Shown here piece after piece: positions 16,100-24,299 of a stretch of 40,601 nt of DNA. Made by a program: the position numbers and the translations under genes. A model generated the notes under the pieces. It made no database searches and had not been told where the DNA came from. It saw nothing but the letters and a program-made list of their open reading frames with translations. The first letter of the stretch is position 1, and every line of letters begins with the position of its first letter. The stretch spans positions 1 through 40,601 of the forward strand of contig NZ_JAIVAJ010000013.1 in assembly GCF_020171725.1 (NCBI RefSeq), read 5' to 3'. The stretch is from Halobacillus litoralis. Its GTDB lineage: Bacteria > Bacillota > Bacilli > Bacillales > Halobacillaceae.

Positions 16100-16246
16100 A
16101 ACAATCACCTCACAACTATATTCTACTCACAGTATACTAAAGTTTCCCGTAAATAGGAAATCAAAACTTACACAGCGGATTTGTAGAAACGTTTTCAAAG
16201 TTCCGTTAAAATAGAGAGAGATTGTTATAAAGGAGATGTACATACG

Positions 16247-17314
16247 ATGAATGCAGATACAAAAGAACTCTTTAAAACGTTAACCGAGCTTCCGGGTGCT
16301 CCTGGTAATGAGCATCATGTCCGCCGATTCATGAAGCAGGAACTGGAAAAATATTCTGATGAGGTCGTGCAGGATCGCCTGGGTGGCGTTTTCGGTGTCC
16401 GGGATGGCAAAGGGCCGACTGTAATGGTCGCCGGTCACATGGACGAAGTAGGTTTTATGATTACGCAGGTTACAGATAACGGGATGCTCCGCTTCCAAAC
16501 GCTTGGCGGTTGGTGGAACCAGGTCATGCTCGCTCAGCGTGTACAGGTCATTACAGAAAACGGTCCGGTTGTAGGAGTGATCGGTTCGATTCCACCGCAC
16601 AACTTGACGCCCGAACAGCGTAAGAAGCCGATGGATGTTAAGAATATGCTGATTGATATCGGAGCAGATGATAAAGCGGATGTAGAGAGGATTGGTATTA
16701 AACCGGGTCAATCCGTCGTTCCTATTTGTCCTTTTACACCGATGGCGAACGAAAAGAAAGTGATGGCCAAGGCGTGGGATAACCGCTATGGCTGTGGTCT
16801 TTCTGTCGAGTTGCTGAAGGAACTTCAAGGACAGACGATTCCGAACAAACTATATTCCGGAGCTACAGTACAGGAGGAGGTAGGACTTCGTGGTGCTCAG
16901 GTATCCGCTAATATGATCAACCCTGATATCTTCTACGCGCTTGATGCATCGCCAGCAAATGATATGAGCGGCGATAAGAAGGAATTTGGTCAGCTTGGGA
17001 AAGGAGCCCTATTACGTATTCTCGACCGTTCTATGGTTACTCATAGAGGAATCCGCGACTTCATCCTTGATACGGCCGAGACAAATGACATTCCGTATCA
17101 ATATTTCATCTCACAGGGTGGTACAGATGCCGGTCGCGTTCATATGTCCAACAACGGTGTTCCGTCAGCTGTCGTAGGAGTATGTTCACGCTACATCCAT
17201 ACATCCTCTTCAATCATTCACGTGGATGACTATGCGGCGGCGAAAGAATTGCTTGTGAAGCTTGTCAAAACGACTGACCAAAACGCAGTGGATCAAATCA
17301 ATCAGAACGTCTAA
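16247..17314 (+). CDS. ytoP: M42-family aminopeptidase YtoP
   Basis: A 355-residue M42 metallopeptidase. All five metal ligands are visible: His64 (GHMDEVGF, with Asp66), Asp178 (AWDNRYG), Glu211 of the EE pair ([10 protein letters not shown], where Glu210 is the catalytic base), Asp233 (ALDASPA) and His318 (RYIHTSSS). Members form large tetrahedral particles that trim N-terminal residues, often Glu/Asp, from peptides. It matches B. subtilis YtoP in size and place. The start is ATG 16247 behind AAAGGAGATG. A weak cre-like sequence (16183-16196) lies upstream. Confidence 0.94.
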   Translation: MNADTKELFKTLTELPGAPGNEHHVRRFMKQELEKYSDEVVQDRLGGVFGVRDGKGPTVMVAGHMDEVGFMITQVTDNGMLRFQTLGGWWNQVMLAQRVQVITENGPVVGVIGSIPPHNLTPEQRKKPMDVKNMLIDIGADDKADVERIGIKPGQSVVPICPFTPMANEKKVMAKAWDNRYGCGLSVELLKELQGQTIPNKLYSGATVQEEVGLRGAQVSANMINPDIFYALDASPANDMSGDKKEFGQLGKGALLRILDRSMVTHRGIRDFILDTAETNDIPYQYFISQGGTDAGRVHMSNNGVPSAVVGVCSRYIHTSSSIIHVDDYAAAKELLVKLVKTTDQNAVDQINQNV

Positions 17315-17403
17315 CGTATAAAAGATGGATTCAGTACCTGCGAAGCGTAGAATCTTATGCTATGATAGTCAGACGAAGAACGAAGAGAAAGGTGACTGGT
17401 ACT

Positions 17404-17916
17404 GTGAAGATCGTAGTCGGATCGCTGAACCCTACAAAAATTGATTCCGTGAAGCAGGTGTTTCCGGAGGTAGATATCGTTGGAATGGAAGTTGAGTCTA
17501 AAGTAGCTGCTCAGCCTTTCTCTGATGAAGAAACGCTCGAAGGGGCCATCAACCGCGCCCGGGAATGCGCCTCATCCAAAAAGGCCAGCCTCGGAATCGG
17601 GCTTGAAGGAGGAGTCATGGAAATTGAAAATGACTTGTACCTTTGCAACTGGGGAGCCCTTGTCGATCAGAAAGAAAATGTGTTCACCGCAAGTGGAGCA
17701 AGAATTCAGCTTCCCGATGAAATTAAAAAAGAATTGGAAAAGGGAAAAGAACTGGGCGAAGTGATGGATGACTATGCCAATAAACATGAGGTCAGTAAGA
17801 ACGAAGGTGCGATTGGGATTTTTACAGACAACATTGTACAAAGGCAGGAAATGTTCAGTCATGTCGTCCGATTACTTAAAGGCCAGTGGCAGTTCTATAA
17901 GAAGCAGGGAGAATGA
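17404..17916 (+). CDS. DUF84 family inosine/xanthosine triphosphatase
   Basis: A 170-residue protein related to E. coli YjjX. The N-terminal KIVVGSLNPTKIDSVKQVF is the P-loop-like nucleotide motif of the ITPase/Maf superfamily, and QPFSDEETLEGAINRARECA, GIGLEGGV and NEGAIGIFTDN continue the family pattern. It would hydrolyse non-canonical purine triphosphates (ITP, XTP) to protect the nucleotide pool. The start is placed at GTG 17404, eight bases from AAAGGTGA, because the 14 codons before it are basic and lack homology to the motif-bearing N-terminus. The downstream gap holds a terminator. Confidence 0.86.
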   Translation: MKIVVGSLNPTKIDSVKQVFPEVDIVGMEVESKVAAQPFSDEETLEGAINRARECASSKKASLGIGLEGGVMEIENDLYLCNWGALVDQKENVFTASGARIQLPDEIKKELEKGKELGEVMDDYANKHEVSKNEGAIGIFTDNIVQRQEMFSHVVRLLKGQWQFYKKQGE

Positions 17917-17976
17917 ATACCTGGGAAGCGGGTAGAAGGTAAAGAACATTCTACCTTCCGCATTCCAATCAACTTG

Positions 17977-18009
17977 AAAAGCCGGCATCGGATAAAGATG
18001 CCGGCTTTT
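17977..18009. terminator. Bidirectional terminator between the DUF84 gene and ytoQ
   Basis: AAAAGCCGGCATC (17977-17989) pairs perfectly with GATGCCGGCTTTT (17997-18009). It sits between convergent genes, three bases from the ytoQ stop. A weaker hairpin (GGTAGAA...TTCTACC) precedes it. Confidence 0.9.
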
Positions 18010-18011
18010 CG

Positions 18012-18452
18012 TTATTCGTAAATGTAAGCCAGTACGTCCAGCGCCTGGTCAAGCGTTTCTACCGTTACGTTTGCTTGGTTGGAAAGCTCCTTTAACGGGT
18101 GTACGAGTGATTCTGGGCGAACGAGAATGAGTGGCTTGCCCAGTTGGATGGCCGCGCTGGCATCCATGGCAGTGTTCCACTGCTTATACTTCTCTCCGAA
18201 TAGAGCGACCACCGCATCCGATTTTTGAAGGAGTACTTGTGTCCTGAAATTATTTACGCTCGAAGCGGCATCATCACGGTACACATTGGACGGCTGCTCC
18301 CCCATGATAGCCTCTCCGATGTCATCTGAACGGTCGTGGTTTTCCTGGGGCCCGACAAACGTGATCGGCAGTTCTTTTTGTTTAGCTTTTTCTTTCAATT
18401 CGTTTCGCCAATCGTCATGAATTTGGCCAGCTAAGTATACAGTTAATTCCAT
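18012..18452 (-). CDS. ytoQ: YtoQ family protein
   Basis: A 146-residue protein matching B. subtilis YtoQ in size, place and sequence style. The N-terminal ELTVYLAGQIHDDWRNEL and the middle DAVVALFGEKYKQWNTAMDASAAIQLGKPLILVRPE resemble the nucleoside 2-deoxyribosyltransferase/TIR-like Rossmann fold (Y-L-A-G start, then a W-x-T-A-x-D-x helix). Whether it cleaves a nucleoside or NAD bond is not shown. The start is ATG 18452 with GGAGGTTGAAC upstream. A plausible promoter (TTGATT, 17 bases, TAGACT) lies at about 18509-18537 on the minus strand. Confidence 0.88.
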   Translation of the reverse strand: MELTVYLAGQIHDDWRNELKEKAKQKELPITFVGPQENHDRSDDIGEAIMGEQPSNVYRDDAASSVNNFRTQVLLQKSDAVVALFGEKYKQWNTAMDASAAIQLGKPLILVRPESLVHPLKELSNQANVTVETLDQALDVLAYIYE

Positions 18453-18611
18453 CAGTTCAACCTCCTGATTATGTCATCTACCATGAAGTATGATTGATGA
18501 ACGGGTTAGAGTCTAGTAATATGTGTTCCTATAATCAAAAAAAGATAGACTAAACGCCCATGTATGTGCTTTTATGCCAGTCAGAAGCGAGACGACCTTC
18601 TGAAAGCAAAT

Positions 18612-18636
18612 AAAAAGCCCCTGGATACCCAGGGGC
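18612..18636 (-). terminator. Terminator of the chemotaxis receptor gene
   Basis: GCCCCTGG (18617-18624) pairs with CCAGGGGC (18629-18636). On the minus strand the stem is followed by TTTTTATTT, directly after the receptor stop codon. Confidence 0.85.
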
Positions 18637-18642
18637 AATCGT

Positions 18643-20859
18643 TTAAGCTAAACGCTGATTGTGTTCATCTGTATCGTTCTCATTGTCGTTCGGGTGTTCC
18701 TCTTCGAGACGTTCGTTGTCTTCGGAGGCTTCTTCTTCGTTACGTTCGCTCTCAGTTGATTGATCATGGTCGTTGGCTTCCATTCGTTCAGCTTCTTCCT
18801 CCTGCGATAGAGGGGATTCTTCTTCTAAACTTTCTTCAACAGCACTATTCTCCGAGCTTACCTCTTCTTCAGAGTCGGGGTGAGCGTTGATCGTGAACTG
18901 GTTCACCTCCGCGGAAAGTTCCTGGGAGATACCTTGTAAGTCAGTTGCTGATTGATTTACTTTTTCTGTTGAAAGCAGCTGGTTCTCACTTGAGGCCGCG
19001 ACTTCTTCTGCTGTTGCGACAGCTTCCTCAGAAATGATGCTGATTTCATGTAATTTCTGCTTCACATCTTCGTTCACATGTTCAACACCTTCGACTGCAT
19101 CTTTCACATGGAAGATTTGTTTATTCATTCCCTCCACATGACTGGAAATGCGGTCAAATGCTTCTCGAGTCTGCATGACGGCTTTGTTTTGTGAGCCTTG
19201 GAAGTGATCGAACTGCTCTGCTTCCTCTGATAGTCGTGTCATCTGCTGACTCATGGTTTTCACAAGTTCCTGAATACTGTGCGCCTCTGATTTAGAACGT
19301 TCTGCAAGCTTTCGTACTTCGTCAGCGACTACAGCGAACCCTTTACCGGATTCTCCAGCTCTTGCTGATTCAATCGCTGCGTTCAAAGCAAGGAGATTCG
19401 TACTGTCAGCAATGTCCTCAATGGTTGAGACGATTTTGTTTACTTCCTGTGATTGCTTCGAAGCTTTCTGAACTTCACGAGACATGTGAGAGGCGAGATC
19501 GATAAAGGACAGCGACGTGTTTTCAAGTTCTTCAACGGTCAACAGCCCTGCTTTTCCATCTTGATCGGCTTGTTTAAGGCGATTCTCAATGTCCTCAGCA
19601 GATTTCTTCGTTTCGTCAATTGCTTCAGATACGTGTTCAATCAGCTGTGTACTTTCGTCCAGCTTGTTGGCCTGGTCTTGCGAGCCTACGGCAACTTGGT
19701 TGATGGCCGCGTTGACTTCCTGAGTCTGCATAGTCGTTTGTTCGGATACATCCGCTAATTGGTCCGAAGAGCCCCGCAGTACTTCACTTGCACCTAACAC
19801 CTTTTGTAACGAATGTTCCATCCTGTCAGCCATTACGTTGAACTGCTCCGCCACTTGAGAAAGTTCATCCTGTGACTTCACTTCGATTCGGTGGGAAAGA
19901 TCTCCCTGGCCAATGATGGCTGCCCCATCCTTCAGTGATTTGATCGACTTGGAAATGGAACGGATCAAGACGAAACCTATCCCAAAGGTAATCAACAGAG
20001 CGAGGCCACCGATGACAATCAACAGCATAGTCATCGTGTTCTTAAGTGCAGCTTGTTCATCTTCCATGGCTGAGTTGACTTCGTCGGTTGCAATGATCAC
20101 TTCATTGATATGGTTGGAGACGTTGGATGAAATCGTTGCGAATGACTCTTGAATCGTATCGGCTTGATCGAACGTACTATTGATGGAGACGAGAGTCTGT
20201 TCATATTTCAAGAGCGTCGTATCGGTCGAACTCATAAGGCGTTCAGAAATATCCAAAGACTCCGCTTGGTCTTCGAATTCCGAAGCGCTGTCCTGGAAAT
20301 CAGCAAGATGATTTCCTGTAGGGTTATTTAAGAAAGCCTGTTCAAGCATTTTCATCTCGAACAATTTAGCTTCGAGTTCAGGATTGTCGATGGAGTTGAC
20401 CAACTTCTCGAACTCGTAGTAGGATTCATTGATGAACTTATACATCCCTTCTGTGCCGGAAAATCCAACTAAGCGGAACATGTTGATGAGGGGATCAAGC
20501 TCAGATGCGTATTGCTGTGCGCTTTCCTCTATTAAGCCGAATTTTTCGCTGATTTCCGGATACTCACTGTATTTTTCAGCGAATGAATTCGAACTTGTAA
20601 TGACGAGTTGGATTGCAGAAGCAATCTCTTCAGCAGAAGCCTCGTCAGGGTCGTTCAAAAATTGCTGCTCCTTATTCGATGTGTAACTCATTAAGTATTT
20701 GATTTCTTCACTGTCTTGGCGGGCGGATTGGACGTGGCGGCTTTCTTCAGCAAGATCGGTTTGTTCATTGAAAAAATATGTAGAAAAACCAATAAGTACG
20801 AGCAGACTAAGTAAAGATACACCTATGATCAACCAAACCCTGTTGCGTATAGAACTCAT
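18643..20859 (-). CDS. Methyl-accepting chemotaxis protein with acidic C-terminal tail
   Basis: A 738-residue receptor. TM1 is at about 8-30, an all-helical extracellular sensor of about 240 residues follows, then TM2 (about 276-299), HAMP (about 300-352) and the MCP signalling hairpin with the conserved tip [13 protein letters not shown] segment and [32 protein letters not shown] (about 481-522). The long helical sensor resembles the four-helix or HBM type rather than Cache, so the ligand is open. The last 78 residues (661-738) are unusual: Glu/Asp/Asn/Ser-rich with no membrane or NWETF-type tether motif. The start is ATG 20859 behind AAAGGAGGAAC. Confidence 0.93.
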   Translation of the reverse strand: MSSIRNRVWLIIGVSLLSLLVLIGFSTYFFNEQTDLAEESRHVQSARQDSEEIKYLMSYTSNKEQQFLNDPDEASAEEIASAIQLVITSSNSFAEKYSEYPEISEKFGLIEESAQQYASELDPLINMFRLVGFSGTEGMYKFINESYYEFEKLVNSIDNPELEAKLFEMKMLEQAFLNNPTGNHLADFQDSASEFEDQAESLDISERLMSSTDTTLLKYEQTLVSINSTFDQADTIQESFATISSNVSNHINEVIIATDEVNSAMEDEQAALKNTMTMLLIVIGGLALLITFGIGFVLIRSISKSIKSLKDGAAIIGQGDLSHRIEVKSQDELSQVAEQFNVMADRMEHSLQKVLGASEVLRGSSDQLADVSEQTTMQTQEVNAAINQVAVGSQDQANKLDESTQLIEHVSEAIDETKKSAEDIENRLKQADQDGKAGLLTVEELENTSLSFIDLASHMSREVQKASKQSQEVNKIVSTIEDIADSTNLLALNAAIESARAGESGKGFAVVADEVRKLAERSKSEAHSIQELVKTMSQQMTRLSEEAEQFDHFQGSQNKAVMQTREAFDRISSHVEGMNKQIFHVKDAVEGVEHVNEDVKQKLHEISIISEEAVATAEEVAASSENQLLSTEKVNQSATDLQGISQELSAEVNQFTINAHPDSEEEVSSENSAVEESLEEESPLSQEEEAERMEANDHDQSTESERNEEEASEDNERLEEEHPNDNENDTDEHNQRLA

Positions 20860-20897
20860 GAAGTTCCTCCTTTTTGAATTGTTAGAACATTCTTTAC

Positions 20898-20938
20898 ATA
20901 TCTTTTACAATTATAGAACTTTAGACTTACAAAGACAA
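20898..20938 (-). promoter_or_regulatory. Overlapping sigma-A and sigma-D-like promoters of the receptor
   Basis: On the minus strand TTGTCT (20933-20938), 17 bases and TATAAT (20910-20915) form a good sigma-A promoter. The same stretch reads TAAA (20920-20923), 14 bases, AAAGATAT (20898-20905), a partial match to the motility sigma-D pattern TAAA-N14-16-GCCGATAT. The second reading is weaker. Confidence 0.5.
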
Positions 20939-21033
20939 TAGGCTAAAAGAAGGTAAGAATGCTTTTCCATTTATATCGGTGAAAATCGAAGAAATGTTAG
21001 CACAATTTGACTGTCTTTACTCATGTCAAGAAA

Positions 21034-21042
21034 TGATATAAT
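21034..21042 (+). promoter_or_regulatory. Extended -10 promoter of the PTS IIC-like gene
   Basis: TGATATAAT is a perfect extended -10 element (TG-n-TATAAT). A weak -35, TTTACT, lies 15 bases upstream. The start codon follows 32 bases later. Confidence 0.6.
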
Positions 21043-21073
21043 ATCAGATAGGGTTTTAAGGGAGGTCTCGCAC

Positions 21074-22102
21074 GTGAAAGCTTTTTTACAACGGAAAGGT
21101 GTACATCTATCTGTACATGCTTATTTTATTACGGCGCTTAGCTACATGGCGCTTGGTTTGTTTTCTTCATTAATCATCGGACTCATCATGAAAACGATCG
21201 GTGAACAACTTCAACTAGGACCTGTTTCGGATGCGCTGCTGGAAATGGGTACATTTGTTATGGATACGAAAATATGGGGAGGTGCGATTGGAGCGGCTGT
21301 TGCTTATGGTTTAAAAGCTCCCCCGCTCGTCATTTTCGCTTCCTTGTTCAGTGGTGCGCTCGGAGCGGACTTAGGAGGTCCGGCTGGAAGTTTCATCGCT
21401 GCTCTCGTGGCGACCGAATTCGGGAAGGTTGTCAGCAAGGAGACGAGGCTTGATATTATAGTTACGCCTTTTTCCACCATCACGGTCGGCTATGTGATGG
21501 CGACGATGGTCGGACCTCCGATTGCTGCATTCATGACTGGATTTGGTTCTGTCATCAATTGGGGAACAAACCAGCAGCCTCTTATTATGGGGATCGTGGT
21601 CGCTGTCCTAATGGGGCTTGCGTTGACGGCTCCAATCTCTAGCTTAGCGATATCCTTATTACTTTCTCTCGAAGGAGTGGCAGCGGGTGCTGCGACAGTA
21701 GGGTGTGCTGCACAAATGATCGGATTCGCTGTCATCAGCTATCGAGATAATGGGTTCGGAGGGGCGATTGCTCAAGGAATCGGCACCTCGATGCTTCAGA
21801 TTGCGAACGTTGTCAAAAAGCCAATCATCATTCTGCCTCCTACAATCGCGTCTGCCATTTTGGCGCCATTTGCTACGGTCTGGCTTCAGCTTGAAAATAA
21901 CGCAGCGGGTGCCGGGATGGGGACGAGCGGACTCGTCGGGCAGATTATGACCTTTCAGACGATGGGCTTTACTGCGGATATCGCCCTGGCGGTTTTATTC
22001 CTTCATTTTATTGGGCCTGCAGTCATCAGCCTTCTGATTGCCATGTGGTTTAGAAGAAAAGGCTGGATCCAGCCTGGAGACATGAAAATCGAGCAGGATT
22101 AA
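21074..22102 (+). CDS. PTS IIC-type membrane protein (PTS_EIIC_2/PfoR family)
   Basis: A 342-residue polytopic protein with about ten hydrophobic segments, rich in Gly and Ala. Motifs such as SGALGADLGGPAGSF, GYVMATMVGPPIAAFM, LTAPISSLAIS and NNAAGAGMGTSGLVGQ fit the PTS_EIIC_2 family, which includes the Clostridium PfoR regulator proteins. The IIC-like domain stands alone: no EIIA or EIIB domain is fused and none is encoded nearby, so a direct sugar phosphotransfer role is doubtful. The start is GTG 21074 behind AGGGAGGT; an in-frame ATG upstream lacks a site. It is divergent from the receptor and followed by ytpP. Confidence 0.8.
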   Translation: MKAFLQRKGVHLSVHAYFITALSYMALGLFSSLIIGLIMKTIGEQLQLGPVSDALLEMGTFVMDTKIWGGAIGAAVAYGLKAPPLVIFASLFSGALGADLGGPAGSFIAALVATEFGKVVSKETRLDIIVTPFSTITVGYVMATMVGPPIAAFMTGFGSVINWGTNQQPLIMGIVVAVLMGLALTAPISSLAISLLLSLEGVAAGAATVGCAAQMIGFAVISYRDNGFGGAIAQGIGTSMLQIANVVKKPIIILPPTIASAILAPFATVWLQLENNAAGAGMGTSGLVGQIMTFQTMGFTADIALAVLFLHFIGPAVISLLIAMWFRRKGWIQPGDMKIEQD

Positions 22103-22130
22103 GATAGAATAAGGTGTGGAGGTGTTAGGT

Positions 22131-22448
22131 ATGATTCAATTAGAGTCTGATCAACAATTGAAAGATCTTATAAATCAAGAGAACGTCATTCTTCTTTTTT
22201 CAGCGGACTGGTGTCCGGATTGTCGTGTGATTGAACCGTTCCTTCCAGAGCTTGAGGAAAAGTATTCTTCCTGGACATTCGTGTATGTCGACAGAGATCA
22301 GTTCATCCACGTTTGTGCTGAGAACGATGTGTTCGGAATTCCGAGCTTCCTCGCTTTCCGTGAGGGTGAAGAGGCTGGTCGTTTCGTCAGCAAGGATCGT
22401 AAGACGAGAGAGGAAATTGAAGAATTTATAGAGCAGGTAAGCGGATGA
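22131..22448 (+). CDS. ytpP: Thioredoxin-like protein YtpP
   Basis: A 105-residue thioredoxin fold protein. The active site reads WCPDC (27-31), an unusual variant of WCGPC, and the cis-Pro loop is FGIPSF. The helix/strand order (LLFSADWCPDCRVIEPFLPELEEKY, FVYVDRDQF) is standard. Two cysteines allow dithiol reduction of cytoplasmic proteins; the partner is unknown. The start is ATG 22131 with GGAGGTGTTAGGT upstream, better than an in-frame start five codons earlier. It ends in a terminator and leads the ytpPQR cluster. Confidence 0.9.
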   Translation: MIQLESDQQLKDLINQENVILLFSADWCPDCRVIEPFLPELEEKYSSWTFVYVDRDQFIHVCAENDVFGIPSFLAFREGEEAGRFVSKDRKTREEIEEFIEQVSG

Positions 22449-22480
22449 AAAAGTTGTGCATCAGCACAGCTTTTTCTTTT
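22448..22480 (+). terminator. Terminator after ytpP
   Basis: AAAAAGTTGTGC (22448-22459) pairs with GCACAGCTTTTT (22464-22475), with one G-U pair, followed by CTTTT. Confidence 0.85.
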
Positions 22481-22519
22481 CGCCTGAGAAGACAAAAACG
22501 ATAGGGACAGCTGTTTTTT

Positions 22520-22546
22520 TTAACATCAAAGAGAAACGTGTATAAT
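22520..22546 (+). promoter_or_regulatory. Putative sigma-A promoter of ytpQ
   Basis: TTAACA (22520-22525) and TATAAT (22541-22546) are separated by 15 bases. A leader of about 60 bases precedes the ytpQ start. Confidence 0.55.
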
Positions 22547-22611
22547 GAGAGTGGACTTATGGTAAAATGGTCGAGGCACTGATTTCTTCCCTATACAAAG
22601 GAGGAAAATAC

Positions 22612-23430
22612 ATGAAAATGACAAGTATGAAAATGAAGAAAAAGTTAGAAGAACGCCTATCTCATGAAGATTGGAAAACGACGTTCAACCGCGATAAAGA
22701 TACGTTTCGAATCGAGTGGAAGGATTCTGGAGACGGAATTACAATTACGCTCCCGAATGTGATTGCCAAGTATGAATCAAGAGGCGAAGCGGCGTTAGAC
22801 GAGTTGGAAGACCACGTCCAGGAAGCTCTTCGTATCATGAATGTATCACATGATTTACAAGGAAAAGAGAGTCAGATCTACCCTGTCATTCGTGCCGGTT
22901 CGTTTCCTACCGAGACGAATAAAGGGAAGAAGCTTTTGCATCAGGATCACACGGCAGAGACGAGAATCTACTATGCACTCGACTTAGGGAAGTCGTTTCA
23001 GTTAATCGATGAAGGCATGCTCGAGGAAAAAGGCTGGACATTTGAAAGAGTTCAAGAGGTGGCCTCCTTCAATGTCCGATCCCTACCTGTAGAAATGAAG
23101 AAGGATACCGTATACGGAAATGACTTTTATTTCTTGTCCACACAGGATGGGTACGATGCGAGCCGGATCTTGAATGAAGTGCTCTTAGAAGAGTTGAAGG
23201 CGGAGTCTAAAGGTGAACTCGCCATCAGCATTCCGCATCAGGATGTCATCATCTTTGCGGATGTTCAAAACCCGGAAGGCTACGATATCTTAGCTCAAAT
23301 GGCGATGAAGTTCTTTGCTGAAGGGACGGTACCGATCACTTCGCTATCCTTCCTTTATGAGGACAAGGAACTGGAACCGATCTTTATCCTCGCCCAAAAG
23401 AAACCGAAATCAAAGCGAAAGGACGATTAA
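22612..23430 (+). CDS. ytpQ: DUF1444 family protein YtpQ
   Basis: A 272-residue soluble protein of the DUF1444 family, of unknown function. The start is ATG 22612 behind AAGGAGG; the 15 codons upstream are not preceded by a site. The N-terminus is basic (MKMTSMKMKKKLEERLSHEDWKTTFNRDKDTFRIEW), followed by an alpha/beta body (IYPVIRAGSFP, YALDLGKSFQLID, DTVYGNDFYFLSTQDGYDASRILNE) and a C-terminal FLYEDKELEPIFIL. The gene always travels with ytpR in Bacillus, and the two are separated by three bases here. Confidence 0.88.
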   Translation: MKMTSMKMKKKLEERLSHEDWKTTFNRDKDTFRIEWKDSGDGITITLPNVIAKYESRGEAALDELEDHVQEALRIMNVSHDLQGKESQIYPVIRAGSFPTETNKGKKLLHQDHTAETRIYYALDLGKSFQLIDEGMLEEKGWTFERVQEVASFNVRSLPVEMKKDTVYGNDFYFLSTQDGYDASRILNEVLLEELKAESKGELAISIPHQDVIIFADVQNPEGYDILAQMAMKFFAEGTVPITSLSFLYEDKELEPIFILAQKKPKSKRKDD

Positions 23431-23433
23431 TAA

Positions 23434-24039
23434 ATGGATGTATTTTACAACAAGCAAGGAATCGGAGATGTACTTATTCTCCCTATCAAAGAAGGAGAGC
23501 GTAATGAGGTAAAGCATGAAGCTTACGGGGACGTCGTAAAAATCACAGACCGTAGAGACGGTTCACTCCTCGGTTATAACATTTTTAATGCGTCACAGTA
23601 TTTCGATATCGAGGAAAAAGGTAAGATGCGTCTGACAGAAGAAATGCTGTCTCCGATCAAAGACTTATTCTCCAAGAATCAGTTGGATGACGTGCTTGAT
23701 TTCGATTTGACACCAAAGTTTGTTGTCGGTTACGTCAAAGAGAAGGATGCTCACGAGAATGCGGATAAATTAAGCGTGTGCCAGGTAGATGTAGGGGACG
23801 AAATGCTGCAGATCGTCTGTGGAGCTCCGAATATTGATGCTGGCCAAAAAGTCGTCGTTGCCAAAGTCGGTGCGACAATGCCGAGCGGTATGAAAATTAA
23901 AGATGCTAAACTGCGTGGTGTGCCTTCAACGGGAATGATCTGTTCAGCTAAAGAACTGAATCTTCCAGATGCACCACAGGAAAAAGGAATCCTCGTTCTG
24001 GAAGACTCTTATGAAGTAGGACAACCTTTTGAGTTTTAA
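23434..24039 (+). CDS. ytpR: tRNA-binding domain protein YtpR
   Basis: A 201-residue protein with an N-terminal DUF4479-like part (about 1-85) and a C-terminal tRNA-binding OB-fold domain (about 90-200). The latter is like the extension of phenylalanyl-tRNA synthetase beta and of Arc1p/TRBP111: [56 protein letters not shown] and [10 protein letters not shown] are all diagnostic. It has no synthetase catalytic core, so it is a free-standing tRNA binder of unknown purpose, probably cytoplasmic. It is cotranscribed with ytpQ and closed by a terminator. Confidence 0.93.
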   Translation: MDVFYNKQGIGDVLILPIKEGERNEVKHEAYGDVVKITDRRDGSLLGYNIFNASQYFDIEEKGKMRLTEEMLSPIKDLFSKNQLDDVLDFDLTPKFVVGYVKEKDAHENADKLSVCQVDVGDEMLQIVCGAPNIDAGQKVVVAKVGATMPSGMKIKDAKLRGVPSTGMICSAKELNLPDAPQEKGILVLEDSYEVGQPFEF

Positions 24040-24045
24040 TGACAG

Positions 24046-24075
24046 GAAGACCTTGTTTAAGGTCTTCTTTTTTTA
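24046..24075 (+). terminator. Terminator after ytpR
   Basis: GAAGACCTT (24046-24054) pairs with AAGGTCTTC (24059-24067), followed by seven T residues. Confidence 0.9.
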
Positions 24076-24183
24076 TAGGTAGAAGACGACATTTTGTCAT
24101 ATTTTTCGTTCTTTTTCTTCTAACTATATAAGTCATCTCCCTCTTTGGCTGCGAATAATGTTCTCCATATTTCCTACCATTAT

Positions 24184-24212
24184 ACTGTTTTGAGCTAAAA
24201 ACAGTATTTTTA
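24184..24212 (+). repeat. Hairpin in the sftA leader region
   Basis: ACTGTTTT and AAAACAGT flank GAGCTA and are followed by ATTTTTA, which resembles a weak terminator. It lies about 90 bases upstream of sftA. A possible TATATA -10 at about 24125 would place it in the transcribed leader, but the evidence is thin. Confidence 0.35.
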
Positions 24213-24299
24213 AAGGGATTGTAAACCAATTCTTCTCATAAATTTGTTAAAATACTAGATAACTACAAGAGTGATTTACATATGAAGAGAGAGTGAGAA

